Source of the DNA: Anadara kagoshimensis
Lineage: Eukaryota > Mollusca > Bivalvia > Arcoida > Arcidae
NCBI GenBank assembly: GCA_021292105.1
Contig: CM037867.1
Location: forward strand, 17,682,386 to 17,746,385
DNA: 64,000 bases
Reading direction: 5' to 3'
Shown here: one piece after another, positions 46,701 to 57,339 of the stretch
How the letters are laid out: every line of letters begins with the position of its first letter
Position numbering within the stretch: position 1 is the stretch's first letter
Notes under the pieces: generated by a model
The model's input: the letters and a program-made list of their open reading frames with translations, nothing else
What the model was told of the DNA's origin: nothing
The model's database searches: none
Translations under genes and position numbers: made by a program

Positions 46701-49700
46701 GACCTGAATTAACTACATTAACTGTTTGATGTCCGTTTTTTATTTACTCAAGATGTGTCACTTTCAGAACTCTCTTAATTATTCACATTTTGCCAACAAC
46801 CAAATAATTCTACTTCGGTTTCTATTTCAATTACACATTGGATACTATAATCACTTCAAACATTCGATTTGTGATTAACATGGTTTTAATTGTCGACAGT
46901 CATGTCCAGCTTGGCAGAAACAATTAATCCTACGGCTTTTTCATCAATTTGATTATGGAAAGATTGTAGGAACAATAATTAAAAGATAAAAATAACCTTT
47001 ATTATTTACCTGTTACTTTTACATTTTAATTCTTTAGCACTGGTGATCAGTACTAATCTTTTGAGTTCTTGTATTATATGGTTCATAATTATTAATTATT
47101 TACCTGTTAATTTTACGTTTTACTTCTTTAGCACTGGTGATCAGTTCCAATCTTTTGAGTTCTCGTATTACAGTCCAACCTGTCTTAAAGGCCACCTCTA
47201 TATAAGGGCCACCTGCTTATAAAGGCCAGTAGAATTGTATCCCAATTATTCTTTATTCATATTATTTGAACCTGTGTATAAAGGCCACCTGCCCATAAAG
47301 GTCAACCTTTACTGGTTCCCTTGGATGGCCTTTGTAGACAGGTTTGACCGTATATGGTTTATAATTATTAATTATTTACCTGTTAGTTTTACGTTTTAAT
47401 TCTTTAGCACTCGTAATCAGTTCCAATCTTTTGAGTTCTCTTATTATATGGTTCCTAGATTTAGTAAAGTCAGACAGGTTCTCCTTAATACAATCAGCTA
47501 TATCTTTATCTGAAATTACCAAGGCAATGAAAAAATTAATGGTATTTTTATTGGTTGGATGTAATGTTGTAAGAAGATCTCAAACACTGATCTTTACACT
47601 TGCACCAAGACCACACCACTGTCCCATACGATCAAAGTACGAAGATGGAGATATATAGGTCACATTCTGCGTAGAGAAACTAACAGTCACATCAAGATAG
47701 CACTAACCTGGACGCCTGCAGGTAAATAAAAAAGTTGGAAGACCAAAGAGCACCTAGAGAAGACAGTTGAAAAAGAAAGGATTGAGAATGGATGGAACAC
47801 ATGGCAAAGAGCAGAAGCAGCAGCAAGTGACAGACAGGGGTGACGTAGAATGCTCAGCAGCCTCACGAGTCCTTGAAGACCCAGAGAGGATATGTATGTT
47901 TGTAATGTTGTAAGGGCTTTTCCTACACAAATTGGGAATTTTCAAATTGATTCAGTTGGGAAAATTATGGACATTAAAAACCCACTAAATCTGGCTCTCA
48001 TCAGTATGTGACACTAAAGCTCTGAGAAGGTAATGGACACAATTTAATTCCAGAAAACTGAAACCGGGAGAAAAGTCCAAATTGATTTGGAATTTATTTT
48101 CTTTCTGAGAAAATTGCTTTATTTTTGCATTAAGGTTGTCTTCCAATTTTGGTAATAAATATAGGGAAGGAAAAGCTCTGGTTTGTTAATTATTGCAGCA
48201 GTAATTTTTCAGATATTTGTGAAGGAATAAGTTTATTAATCTCTAACAAGTAATCTTGGAGCAAGTCTGTGAATGCTTGAGATGTGTGAGCGTGTTTTAT
48301 AGTCTTGTCCTGAAGGTGAATTTACGGTGCTAGTACACAGATTCAGTACAACGCAGACAAGCATACCACTCTCCTAGTCTCCTTATACAGAAAATGGGTG
48401 AAGCAGTCAGTACTCCATCCTCTTAATACCGAGCACCAAGCAGCACATTAAGTCTTGTGCATGATCCAGCCAGAGTTTGATCCCATGACCTTCTGGTTTC
48501 AGAGCCTTTACGTAGTGCTATTGTAAGATTTAAAAAAATCAACTTCAGTTATGTTTTCTTTTAATTGTAAAAAATATATCGTATTCCCTGTAACAGTTGG
48601 AAAACCCCTTAATAAGCACAATCTCATGAACATTCTCATGGAAATCAAAATACACTAAAAATTAAAATAAATAATTTTTTTTACCTAAACCCTCTTGTTC
48701 TTTAAATTGCTCAAACAGATTTCTCAATTCCATTTGCAGTTCTTCTGGCCAGCCAGAATCTGGGTTTCTACAACAATACAAGTTATGTATACATATTATT
48801 ATATCTCTCTCTGTGTCACAAACTTCACACACTTCCCCCAGACATCCAACTTTAATTTTGAGGGCACAATTATATAGATTTATTACTCGATTGATGGTGG
48901 CAATGTTGTTGTCTTTCACATTTTCATCTTTTCTGTTGTATATGAAAGTCAATTGTAAAACAGAATTTTTTTTTAATTCAAAGCACTGATATATCATTTT
49001 TTGTGTATCAATATGTACATGTTTATCATAATGCTAGCAATCAATTACAACCATTTATCAAGATATAGTTCCACCACTGCATATCAGGTGTTGAAAATTT
49101 TTAAAGACGAGCTAAAGCCCCGGACTTTTTGATAAAGAAAATCAAATACCCGCAATTTTTATAATGAAGTCCAGAGTTTGGTTACCGAGAAAATCGAAGA
49201 TGAAAACCAGAAATTGATATGTATTTTTTCTATCGGCAGTTAAATGGTATTTTTGGCAGTATTTACAACCCACATGACGGCTGTTTAAACAATTGGACAC
49301 ACTTCTCCGTTCATATTTGGTGTCTTTTTTTTCATACGAGTTTCTTTTCTCGCCAATGTAGCCTGCTTGTTGGTGTGAATTTTAAATTAAACGGCTACAT
49401 CATCGGACAAGACTGAACATTGGTAGCGATTACAAGCGCAATGACTATCTTGATTTTTCTTTATCAGCAGAACGCTTAAGTTGCCTACCTAATGACTAGC
49501 ATTTCTTACAAGCGCTGTAATGATCAAGAATGAATGTAAACAACAGGGCAACGTGACTACGGATGGTTTTGCAAGATTTTTTCAAGACACCAGGTGACAG
49601 TGGAAAATAAAATTCATTGGTCTTCTGAGTGTTTAAGCCCGAGGGGCTTTTCAGTAAAATTTTTGCAAAGTCCTGCTTGCCAAATTTTTAGTCCCGGGCA

Positions 49701-52700
49701 TCGGGCTTGAAGAATTTTCAACCCCTGCATATTGGTACATATTTATACTAAGATAGATCAAAATCCATCAATAAATAAAGAAATTATAGCGAGAACAAAA
49801 TATTTAGACAGACAGACTTATTGATAGTGGAATTCCATATACCAATCCCCAAATCTTAGTTAACTACATGTAGGAGAATTTAATGCAATGACCATTCTAT
49901 TTTTACCATCTTGATCATTTTTATTATTTTTTTTTTCTTCAAAAAAAAAAAGGATTTTTCTGAAATAAACTTTGACTTAGAGACAGAAAATAAATTTTAA
50001 CATGTTAGGGTGGTCACTGTAAGAGTGTCCAACTTAAAGGTGTTTAACTCTTTTTTACTTTTTGAGTTCTTTAGCACTGCTGATTAATCCCTGGCGTTTC
50101 AGTTCTCGGATAATTTGTGGGCGTGTCCTATCACTGTCAGTCAGACGCTCCATAATAGTTTCTGCTACATCTTTTTCTGCAATAATAAAAAAAAAAATAC
50201 TGGTTTGTAAATAACACTGACTTTTAATAAGCTCTGCACTTAAAATTAAAGCAATAAGTCTAATGTGTGAAGTGGAGGTATGTTGTTTTACACCACCGTC
50301 AAAGATTTTTTTTCACTTATATCGAGGCAGTCAGTTCTAGAAAGATGCATCAATCTTCGGGAAGCAAACTGACAAAATTCCTCACACTAAGACCTGCCAG
50401 AGTTTAATTCAAATCTAAGCAGAAGGGCACCTCAGTCAGTTAAGAGGATGGTTTAGAAATCAGGAGTAACCAGAGAAGATAACCAACCTCTGGCAAGCAT
50501 CCTGACTCTAGCATCTGCCCCAGTGGAAACAGAACCTTGGCAGTGAGTGGCAAAGTGATCTGGCCCCGGTTTCACAATCATTCCTTAGCTAAGATTTTCC
50601 TTAACTTAAATATAGCAAATTTTCAAATCTTTATAATTTTGTTAGTTTTCAAGATATTCAGGAATTTAAGGTGTCATTTTTAAGATTTCTTCTAGATTAA
50701 AACATTTGCATTTGGTTTTGACAAAAATGTTCATTAGTAGTTCCAATAAGAGATTAACAAAATTTGCTAAATTTAAGTTAAGGAAAATCTTAGCTAAGGA
50801 ATGATTGTGAAACCCAGGCCAGTAAGTTTTCACTTTAGACTATTAACCTTCTAGGTCTTAAAAGAAGCAATAGGATTTAGAATTATTAAGAAATGGTGTT
50901 GATTAATTTGATATTGCATCAAAGTCAAAATTCTATTACTTATATTGTGGTGGTCAGTTCTGGTAGGGTGGCAGGAAACAGGAGAGCTCAGAGAAAACTT
51001 TCAACCTTTGGCAAACAACCTGACAAACTTTTTCACATTAATCTGAGTGGGATTTAACCTAGGTGGCAAGATGTGCTGTAATCTGTAAACTGAAGCTTAC
51101 TCTCAGTCACTGAGACCAAAAGTCTTCTAAAGAATACAAGAATTAAGGTAAAAATTTACACAAATAAATGTACAATAAAACCTCGTTATTATGCCCCTCA
51201 ATAACTTTGCCACCTCGCTTATCGCCACACTATTTTGAAGTCCCAAAATCCATTTTGTTTATGTTTTCCTTTATCTACCTCCCCCAATTTATCGCTAAAC
51301 CCCTTTATAAAGCCAAAATTTGACTGAACAAATAGTGGCAATGAATGGAGGTTTTACTGTACTCCACACCTGTGTGGTTACCATAGAAATACCTGGGACA
51401 TTACTTTACTGACTATCTGTACTCCCCCTTCCCAGCACACACTGTTTACACATAAATAACATAATGTTGTTAGTATGTTGTACTCCCTAACCCATCATAT
51501 ACATGTGTCTTTACTATGCTGTACTTCCCAACCCCAGCTGTACTCCCTGACTTATAAGTGCCATCACACATAGTACAGGAGTTCAAAATTATGTTTTGTA
51601 ATGGAAGGTCAAGGACCTTTTGTCATTTTTTTGGCAGGTCCCATATAAAGTTCTGAAAGTACATAGTCACTAAAAGGTTCATGTGCTGTTATGTTAGCAT
51701 ATAGAAAATAGTAGTGATCCATGGGTCTTTTTCATTTTATGTCAAGGATCCTAATGTAAAATCAATTGGACCTGGACCTCAGACCCAGGTAATTTTGAAC
51801 CCCTGATAATATACACCTACCTGGGTCATTATTATGTTGTACTTCCTCATATATTTGTCTTAATTCTGTTTCTTGTTCTTCTGTCCAAGCTACTTTACCC
51901 TTGCTATAAATAAATTAAAACACGACCTATCAGAAGATTAACCCCACTTCCCTGCATATCTAAAAGTAATACACCAAAATAAAAGAAATGCTCACTCGCA
52001 CCCTAGACATATAATTCATCATCATCATCATCAGTAGCAGCAGCAGAAATCATCATCAACTTCATCATACGTACATAAATAAAGCAGTAATGACCATTTA
52101 TATAGGTTTTTGTTATTAATTGTAACTATGACCATCTTGATTTTCAAGACAGACATGTGGCGAAAACACTAAAAGAAATTTTTTTTTAATTGCAAAACCA
52201 TGAAATTTTAACCCCACAAACATGAATGATTCTACATTAGTATAATGGCTAATTAATACATTATTATAAATGTGAGTGAAGTGGAGAAGTGGTGTTTTTT
52301 TTTTTTTTTTTGCCCCATTCAAGATTCTTTCACTTATATCAAGGCAGTCATTTCAAGAACGGCAGAGGAAACAGAATGCTCAGAGTACACCACTAAACTT
52401 TAACAACCAAACTGGCAAACACTGAATCTGCCCCGAGTGTGGTTAAAATCCTGGTATGTATACAACATAAATCCTTGATAAGAACCATATCCCTTTATAA
52501 CATCTACAGACTCCTTATTTCCCTTTGAAATCTAAGTGATGACAAATGTTATCTGTAACCCTGGCTTTAGACCACTTGGCCACAAAAGCCCTTCAATATG
52601 TATGTGATTTGGATATATACTGACAAGCATTTGATAAGAATCATATCTCTCTATAACTTCCACAGATTCTTTATTTCCCCTCAAAACCTAGGTGGTCACT

Positions 52701-53925
52701 GAGAAGTGTTATGATCTGTTAGTCCAATCCGCCACCGAGGCCCCTTAAGTGGGCTATGTATATAAATAAGTTTTAACAAACCTTTGATAGGAACCATATC
52801 CTTCTATAACTTCCACAGATTCCTTATTTCCCTTCCAGAACAACAGCTCCATAAATAACTTCTTGTTATCCTGGGCTACCTCTACAAACTTTCTTACAAT
52901 GTAGGTACCAAACTTAACAATCTCCTACAAGTAAAAAGAGGAATAATGTCGGTAAGGTCCTGTCTAATGTAGGTTCCAAATTTAACTAGAGCAGTGTCTT
53001 GAAAGACAAATGCCCCTGCTCCCATGCACATTGTCGAGCTGATATTTCTAAGATCTGACCTTGTGACCTTGACCAATGCACCTGAATTTGGCATGCAAAG
53101 CATTGTCTCATGAAAGTTTGCATTTGTGCCATGTTTGGTCAAAATCAATTCATGGGTACTGTATTGGGACGGCCAAATGGACAGACAGATGGAAGGAAAG
53201 ATGTACAGTTATTCTTAAATGCCCCCTAAACTTCATCCTACATGTAAAAACAAGAACTATTTAGAACATGCAAAATATCCAATCTTCATTTTTTGCAAAA
53301 ACAACCAGAACTGTTTCTTGAGAGTTAAATACAACCCTCTGCCCCCAAACATTGACCTCCTGACCTTGACCTTTGACTTATGCATATAATTTGGTATGCG
53401 ACACATTGTCTCATGTTGGTTTATATTTGTTTCAAGTTTGATCAAAATCCGTCCATAGACATGGAAGATACGGAACAGACATGACACTGGGACAGACAAC
53501 CAGACAGACAGATGGACAGACAGACAAACAGGCAGGGCGATTCCTATATACACAGCTAAACTTTGTTTGCAGGGTGGTATAATAATTGCAATCATATAAG
53601 ACTGCCCGACCAAAAATACTCAAGTTTTGAACTCAACCTGTATTTTATCAGAATATATCAGTATTCAGTAATACAGCTGACTGTATTTTTTATGCACAAC
53701 ACATTTTGGATACAAACCTTGTATCGTTCAACTTTAGCTAGTGGACTTAGCATAATCTTTTGGAAAATCCTGAATAATGAAGCTTGGAAAACCATGCCGG
53801 TGTATCCAAGATCAACGGTAACCCGGTGTAACATTTTTATGATACAATGGTTGGTATGGACAGAATTCTTCTGAAAATCTGACAACAATATCACATAGGC
53901 TTTCATGATCTCTGGCTTTGCAAAT
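36711..53925 (-). CDS. TIMELESS: TIMELESS (replication-fork protection protein), C-terminal 16 exons, 5' incomplete
   Basis: Exons in gene order: 53718-53925, 52782-52924, 51821-51903, 50059-50176, 48685-48767, 47380-47509, 46405-46541, 45500-45715, 44546-44707, 44126-44194, 43553-43671, 41583-41693, 40601-40752, 39713-39904, 38104-38753, 36711-36838. All have GT-AG borders and matching phases, giving about 899 residues without a stop. Landmarks shared with vertebrate TIMELESS are HTNHCIIKMLHRV, LFMELLFWKGN, EGYGS, GLIDDRKEVYKKRQRK, VPIVPLTEENETAMEDERF and FWRIPADL. TIMELESS with TIPIN travels with the replisome, stabilises stalled forks and supports ATR-CHK1 signalling. This is the timeout-type gene, not insect clock timeless. 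The TIMELESS N-terminal domain and the start codon were not found up to 64000. The tail is longer than in vertebrates because of an extra repeat and an acidic region. Confidence 0.95.
39403..39695 (+). mobile_element. tRNA-derived SINE family A (diverged), TIMELESS intron
   Basis: Plus-strand head CAGTAGTTCAGTTGGAAGAG, degenerate B box CAGGTTCAACTAG, middle GTTAAAGAACCCTTCCTGCA and tail TGTCTCAATATAAGTAAAAT. Confidence 0.7.
40253..40461. mobile_element. MITE with CCACGCCCACAATGTTCCGACA ends, copy 3, TIMELESS intron
   Basis: AATTGACGTATTGCTGACCA with TGCCCACAATGTTCCGACA on the left, TTTGTCGGAACATAGTGGGC and TGTCAATT on the right. Same core as copy 1, with GTGACGTCATTAAACCGCAC. Confidence 0.88.
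40800..41440. repeat. Dispersed repeat (GTGAGCTACTGCTCACTTAG type)
   Basis: A 640-bp stretch in a TIMELESS intron carries GAAATCTGTGAGCTACTGCT and CACTTAGTATACCCCTGCTT, followed by text seen in part at 43120-43340 (GGCAATGATGGCAAAGTC). It looks like a bivalve interspersed repeat of unknown class. Confidence 0.4.
41583..44194 (-). CDS. TIMELESS: TIMELESS: PARP1-binding-type segment (3 exons)
   Basis: Exons 44126-44194 (GYTDQIKWIQRAMRRAAEDT), 43553-43671 (VPIVPLTEENETAMEDERFL, then SFLRKIGICPP) and 41583-41693 (EMFWRIPADLRSTDLLNIV). They match, residue by residue over long runs, the part of vertebrate TIMELESS known as the PARP1-binding domain. Preserved order and hydrophobic residues suggest that the interaction is ancient; this is inference. 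Confidence 0.85.
42056..43030 (+). mobile_element. tRNA-derived SINE family A, split by a hAT-like element
   Basis: The head reads CCACTGCGGTAGCTCAGTTG and TGGGTTTGATCCCC; the body continues to 42227 and resumes at 42858 (AAACGAGGTCCCGTGTCACG) to the 3' end GGGACGTTAAACATCATACT. The middle (42228-42857) is a separate insertion. Confidence 0.88.
42228..42857. mobile_element. 630-bp hAT-like non-autonomous transposon inside a SINE
   Basis: Begins CAGGGTTCGATTTTAG and ends CTAATTTCGAACCCTG (inverted). TAAAAT is duplicated exactly on both sides (42222-42227 and 42858-42863); the empty site is seen in the SINE at 44852-45212. No transposase frame. Confidence 0.88.
44852..45212 (-). mobile_element. 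tRNA-derived SINE family A, best complete copy
   Basis: On the minus strand it starts CCACTGCGGTAGCTCAGTTG, with B box GGGTTCGAACCCC, and runs through AAAGTCATGGTTCTTTCGGA, AACGAGGTCCCGTGTCACGG and CTCGATATAAGTGAAATATT to a GTAAAACACCATTACTCAAC end. It is a useful reference for the split copies. It lies in a TIMELESS intron. Confidence 0.9.
45500..51903 (-). CDS. TIMELESS: TIMELESS: three tandem Myb-like repeats in six exons
   Basis: Three exon pairs encode the same pattern. R1 (51821-51903, 50059-50176): VAWTEEQETELRQIYEEV, then RPQIIRELKRQGLISSAKEL. R2 (48685-48767, 47380-47509): SGWPEELQMELRNLFEQF, then RNHIIRELKRLELITSAKEL. R3 (46405-46541, 45500-45715): GPWTDDEESELTDLFTKY, then KKKIIEKLLSLGLIDDRKEV. 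In each pair the first exon enters at phase 2 and the pair is split at phase 1; R1 and R2 even share an 83-bp first exon. R1 and R2 are closest, including at DNA level (TTCTTTAGCACT in both second exons). As I recall it, vertebrate TIMELESS has two such units, so R1/R2 looks like an exon-pair duplication. R3 continues into an acidic Ser/Asp run. Confidence 0.85.
46005..46320 (-). mobile_element. tRNA-derived SINE family A (diverged)
   Basis: Minus strand: GTAGCTCTGTTGGTAGACTG head and GTGGGTTTGAACCCC B box, ending with the ATGAAACACCATTCAATC tail. Confidence 0.65.
47001..47370. repeat. Two extra 94-bp copies of a TIMELESS exon/donor junction, one split by a MITE
   Basis: ATTATTTACCTGTTA starts at 47001, 47095 and 47371. 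The third is the true exon end (47380-47509). The first two intervals are 94 bp and 276 bp; 276 equals 94 plus the 180-bp MITE (47171-47350) plus its 2-bp TA duplication. Each extra copy keeps about 75 bp of the exon's 3' coding part and an intact donor (CAG|GTAA), but no acceptor. Confidence 0.9.
47171..47350. mobile_element. Tc1/mariner-like MITE, copy 2, with empty site visible
   Basis: CAGTCCAACCTGTCTTAAAG to GTAGACAGGTTTGACCG, flanked by TA on both sides. The sibling 94-bp copy (GTATTATATGG at 47071-47081) shows the site before insertion, proving the TA duplication. Confidence 0.95.
47575..47885 (+). pseudogene. LINE reverse-transcriptase ORF, C-terminal tail fragment
   Basis: Plus-strand codons give RRWRYIGHILRRE, KIALTWTPAG, a stop, then KSWKTKEHLEKTVEKERIEN and GWNTWQRAEAAASDRQ. 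Same tail as at 27824-28015. Inside a TIMELESS intron, antisense to the gene. Confidence 0.7.
47886..48684. other. TIMELESS intron sequence
   Basis: AT-rich intron remainder. Part near 48300-48520 looks like a degraded SINE (CCAGCCAGAGTTTGATCCCA). Nothing else recognised. Confidence 0.3.
48768..50058. other. TIMELESS intron between the R1 and R2 repeats
   Basis: AT-rich. Positions 49080-49740 look like one diverged interspersed element: AGCTAAAGCCCCGGACTTTT near the left and an approximate inverse, CCCGGGCATCGGGCTTGAAG, near the right. No exon other than the flanking TIMELESS exons. Confidence 0.35.
50561..50821. mobile_element. Palindromic MITE, CATTCCTTAGCTAAGATTTT family
   Basis: The left arm TGGCCCCGGTTTCACAATCA, then TTCCTTAGCTAAGATTTTCC, and the right arm GGAAAATCTTAGCTAAGGAA, then TGATTGTGAAACCCAGGCCA, form about 60-bp inverted repeats. 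A degraded relative is at 33831-34095. Confidence 0.9.
52285..52745 (-). mobile_element. Two degraded SINE B-like copies
   Basis: CTTTCACTTATATCAAGGCAG at 52327 and the tail GTGGTCACTGAGAAGTGTTA with CCGCCACCGAGGCCCC at 52730 (inverse of the family B head GGGGCCTCGGTGGCGG). Confidence 0.55.
52985..53590. repeat. Two copies of a TGACCTTGACC-containing interspersed repeat
   Basis: 52985-53200 and 53257-53590 share AATGCCCCTGCTCCC-like, TGACCTTGACC, CATTGTCTCATG, TTTGGTCAAAATC and GGACAGACAGA blocks in the same order. This is a widespread bivalve repeat type, here in a TIMELESS intron. Confidence 0.6.
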
Positions 53926-56159
53926 CTACAAAAAACATTAAAAAGAAGTTATAACTGAGATGGAATACCTTTTCAAAATTGCCCCCGCCTCCAAAATATC
54001 CCTGACTGGGAATTCCATGGTTTTCCACATGAGCATTTCTAAAATATGAATAGTCAATGGCCATCTAAACTACCCAAAGATTATGCATGTGGATTTTTAT
54101 AAAGATCTGTAAAATAGTTTTTGAAAAAAATGGGGGACATAATGTTAGAGAAAAAATGGAGTAAACACTTTATCATGTGCTCCCTCCCACTTTGTTTGAG
54201 GTACAAAACTGGCCTGGCACACAGCAGGCCCGTAGCAGCAAATTTAAAAGTGGAGGGGCCAAAATTGAAAGTGAAGGGGCCAAATTAAGCCTACAGTGTG
54301 GTAAATAGGAAGAAAGATCATATAAATAAACAAGACGAAAACGGAAAATTAATTATTTATATTAAATTATAGTTCGTTTTACAGAGATATCTACTGACTT
54401 TTAATGAATTACATGTCTTAGAAACTGAATGAAATTTTAGCACACACAAAAAAAGGGGGGGGGGGGCCTGCACAGTAAAACATAATGTCTGTAGATGATT
54501 TGCCACAATGATGATGATTCTTGTTCTTTAAATGAAAGAAATGGAATTGGATTTAATCAATGTCAACTAAGACTAAAGAGATAGGCCAAAGATTGCACAC
54601 AGACCAGACATTATGCTAAAATAAAGAATGTAAAACCATTAAACTGTCTAGAAATGGTGTTTATAGTGCTACAAATTCCATTGGCATGAAAAGCCAACTG
54701 AATAACGCGCCCTGTCAAAGATACTAGTTTCCTGTACAACTATATACCATAGTATCTTTGTGGGCTAAAATTATCATATTGGGTCCAATTCCAAAAGGGT
54801 CCATTTAGACTGAACACTGAAACAGTAATTCAATTCAGTTCAATCGAGGCAGTTTTTGCTGCAGTAAAACTAAAAAGGATAAGGGTTTAGACAAAGCAAA
54901 TGGTAAACAACAGAGCTGACTCTAGAGATTATAAGTTGACCTTATGATGTTCTTTTTCTAACATTTTTTTCTAATATGTATTAATGGATCAAAAGTGCAT
55001 TGATGATTGAATTGAAAACATGTTCAAAAGAGCTTGTAGATGCTAGTTTGCATGTGAGAGAGAGAGGGGGGGGGGGGAAGAGAGAGATCTTTCACCGTTC
55101 ATTTAATGAATTCCTCTATCTGTAGTGCACGAAAGGTATCACATATATCTATGGGACAAGTAGGAGGTGTTAAAAAAATTATCTGGACTTTGCCGTCAAA
55201 CTTAAAACCTGATAATGAAAACCTTAAAACAGACACATGATTTAAATGTAACACACATGTATTTCTGATTATGATAACTTTTTATCTTAAGAAGTACCGG
55301 TATATATTGACCAGCAGATTATTATAAAATTATAAACTACTCCAAATTTACACCAAGTCTTATCCGTCTATAATTCAATTCTGTTTTGTTTGTAGATACT
55401 AGAAAGACAGCTCAACTAGAACAGTTCTCAAGGATGGGTGTCCTAACCCTGGACAGGTCTCACAAAAAATAAATAGGTAGTAACTGTTTTTTTCACATAG
55501 AACTTGACATTTAGAAATCAAAGTCATGGGGTTCTTTTGAAGAAACCTTGAAAACCAATGTCCCATGTTACAGTATGCATGGCAGGATAAAGAACCATTC
55601 TTGCATATTGCCCTAAACGCAAGCTAAAGGGTAAACATTTCTGTCACTTCAACTATATCTTGATATCAGTGAAATATTTATGACTGGGGCTTAAAAGCTA
55701 GAACCAAATTTAATCAAGCAATCCTTTGAAACATTTTCATTGGTCAGAATTTCATTTTTGTATGAAGGCATTGGCTCTCATTGGTGCCATGTTATCTTGG
55801 ACAACACACAGAATTTGTATTCCTATTTGGCAAACTTGCAATTGCTGTAAAAATATTTTATGCCCTGATTTGATTTTTACCGAATTCTACAAATTGAATT
55901 TTAAGTTTAAGAAAACCATTTTTCCTTTTGTTATGAAATAATGTAAAAATAGGGACATTTTGCACATGTAACATATTCGCTATATGAAATATGCAGAGTC
56001 CAATTTGTTCTTTTTTTCAGGCCCCAGACAAGATATATCAAGTAATATCTGAAAGAGTGGAGAAAACAAGAATACCCCCACCCAACTTGGACTGTGAATT
56101 TACAAGATTTCCCACACTAGGATCTACTAAAGTTGGATTCAAACTAAACTAAGGCATAT
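53926..56159. other. TIMELESS intron or upstream sequence, no exon found
   Basis: I looked on the minus strand for the exon preceding F-A-K-P-E-I-M and found none. It holds a GGGGCC-rich repeat near 54230-54470, a (GA)n-G run at 55047-55085, and degraded SINE text at 55430-55700. Confidence 0.35.
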
Positions 56160-56510
56160 AGAGGAGTTGAATTGAGTAATGGTGTTTAATGTCCCAGTCA
56201 AGAATATTTCAATAATATCAAGACGTCGCCAGCTATAGGCGAAAGTGCAGAAATTTCGCATGTGCGTTGCACTGACAGCATTATACAGCAGGGTTCTTTA
56301 GCATGCCAAGCCCACTGTGACACGGGACCTCATTTATTTTAAGTTTCAAATGAAAGTCACGGTTCTTTCAGATGGTAATGTCGAGTGCTTGGCGAAAGAA
56401 CAGTCACTACCCATTTTTAAGTCTTGGGTCAGACCTAACCAGTCGGGGTTCAAACCCACGACGTCCCACTTATGGAGCTAGTACTCTACCATATATAGAG
56501 GAACTCTTAA
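56160..56510 (-). mobile_element. tRNA-derived SINE family A (rearranged)
   Basis: GAGTAATGGTGTTTAATGTC on the plus strand marks the 3' end. The body shows an inverted-duplicated piece (GAAAGTCACGGTTCTTTCAG) and the head is cut short at CACTTATGGAGCTAGTACTC. Confidence 0.75.
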
Positions 56511-56567
56511 TCCCTAGGCCAATACTTTAGACCACTTGCTCCCTTAAAATTAAACCCCCTGTCTATA

Positions 56568-56740
56568 CAGTCCAACCTGTCTTAAAGGCCACCTCTATAT
56601 AAGGTCTGCCTGCTTATAAAAGCCAGTAGAATTGTTTCCCAATCATTCTTTATGCATATATTTTGAACCTGTATATAAAGGCCACCTGCCCACTTAGGCC
56701 ACTTTTACTGGTTCCCTTGGGTGGTAGACAGGTTTGACTA
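56568..56740. mobile_element. Tc1/mariner-like MITE, copy 3
   Basis: TA + CAGTCCAACCTGTCTTAAAG to AGACAGGTTTGACTA + TA, with internal CACCTCTATATAAGG and CTTTATGCATATATTTTGAA. Confidence 0.88.
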
Positions 56741-57160
56741 TATACTTTATACAGTAATGCCTGTTCTAAAATGACTGTAAATATTACTGTTTGTGATATT
56801 ATTTATCATAAAGATAATAAATCCATGGCCAACTAAGAAGGTAAAATTTTAATCATGATTTTTATTTATTTTAAATCTTTTTACATTTATTTTGAAAAGC
56901 AGTGATTTTGTTACATTTTTAAAAAAAACACTTTCTGCCTTTTAAATTGGGAAAATTTGAAGTTCTGAAATACAGCAAACTGCATCATGAGATGCTCGCA
57001 ATTGCTTAGGATCCTTTGTGCAAAGATGTTATATAGTGATAATATCGTAACATTTTGTTAATAAGGACAACTAGATTTATTTGCTAGAATATCACTGTTA
57101 TTTTGTGAATTTTAGTGATCAAACTGGGAAAATTTAGTCATTTTCTCTCAGGGGAAACTA

Positions 57161-57339
57161 CAGTCGAACCTGCCTTAAAGGCCACCTCTATATAAGGGGC
57201 ACCTGCTTATAAAGGCCAGTAGAATTTTATCCCAATTGTTCTTTATTCATATTATTTGAACCTGTATATAAAGGCCACCTGCCCATAAAGGCCAGTTTTA
57301 CTGGTTCCCTTGGGTGACCTTTATAAACAGGTTTGACTG
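57161..57339. mobile_element. Tc1/mariner-like MITE, copy 4
   Basis: TA + CAGTCGAACCTGCCTTAAAG to AAACAGGTTTGACTG + TA. Only 420 bp from copy 3. Confidence 0.9.
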
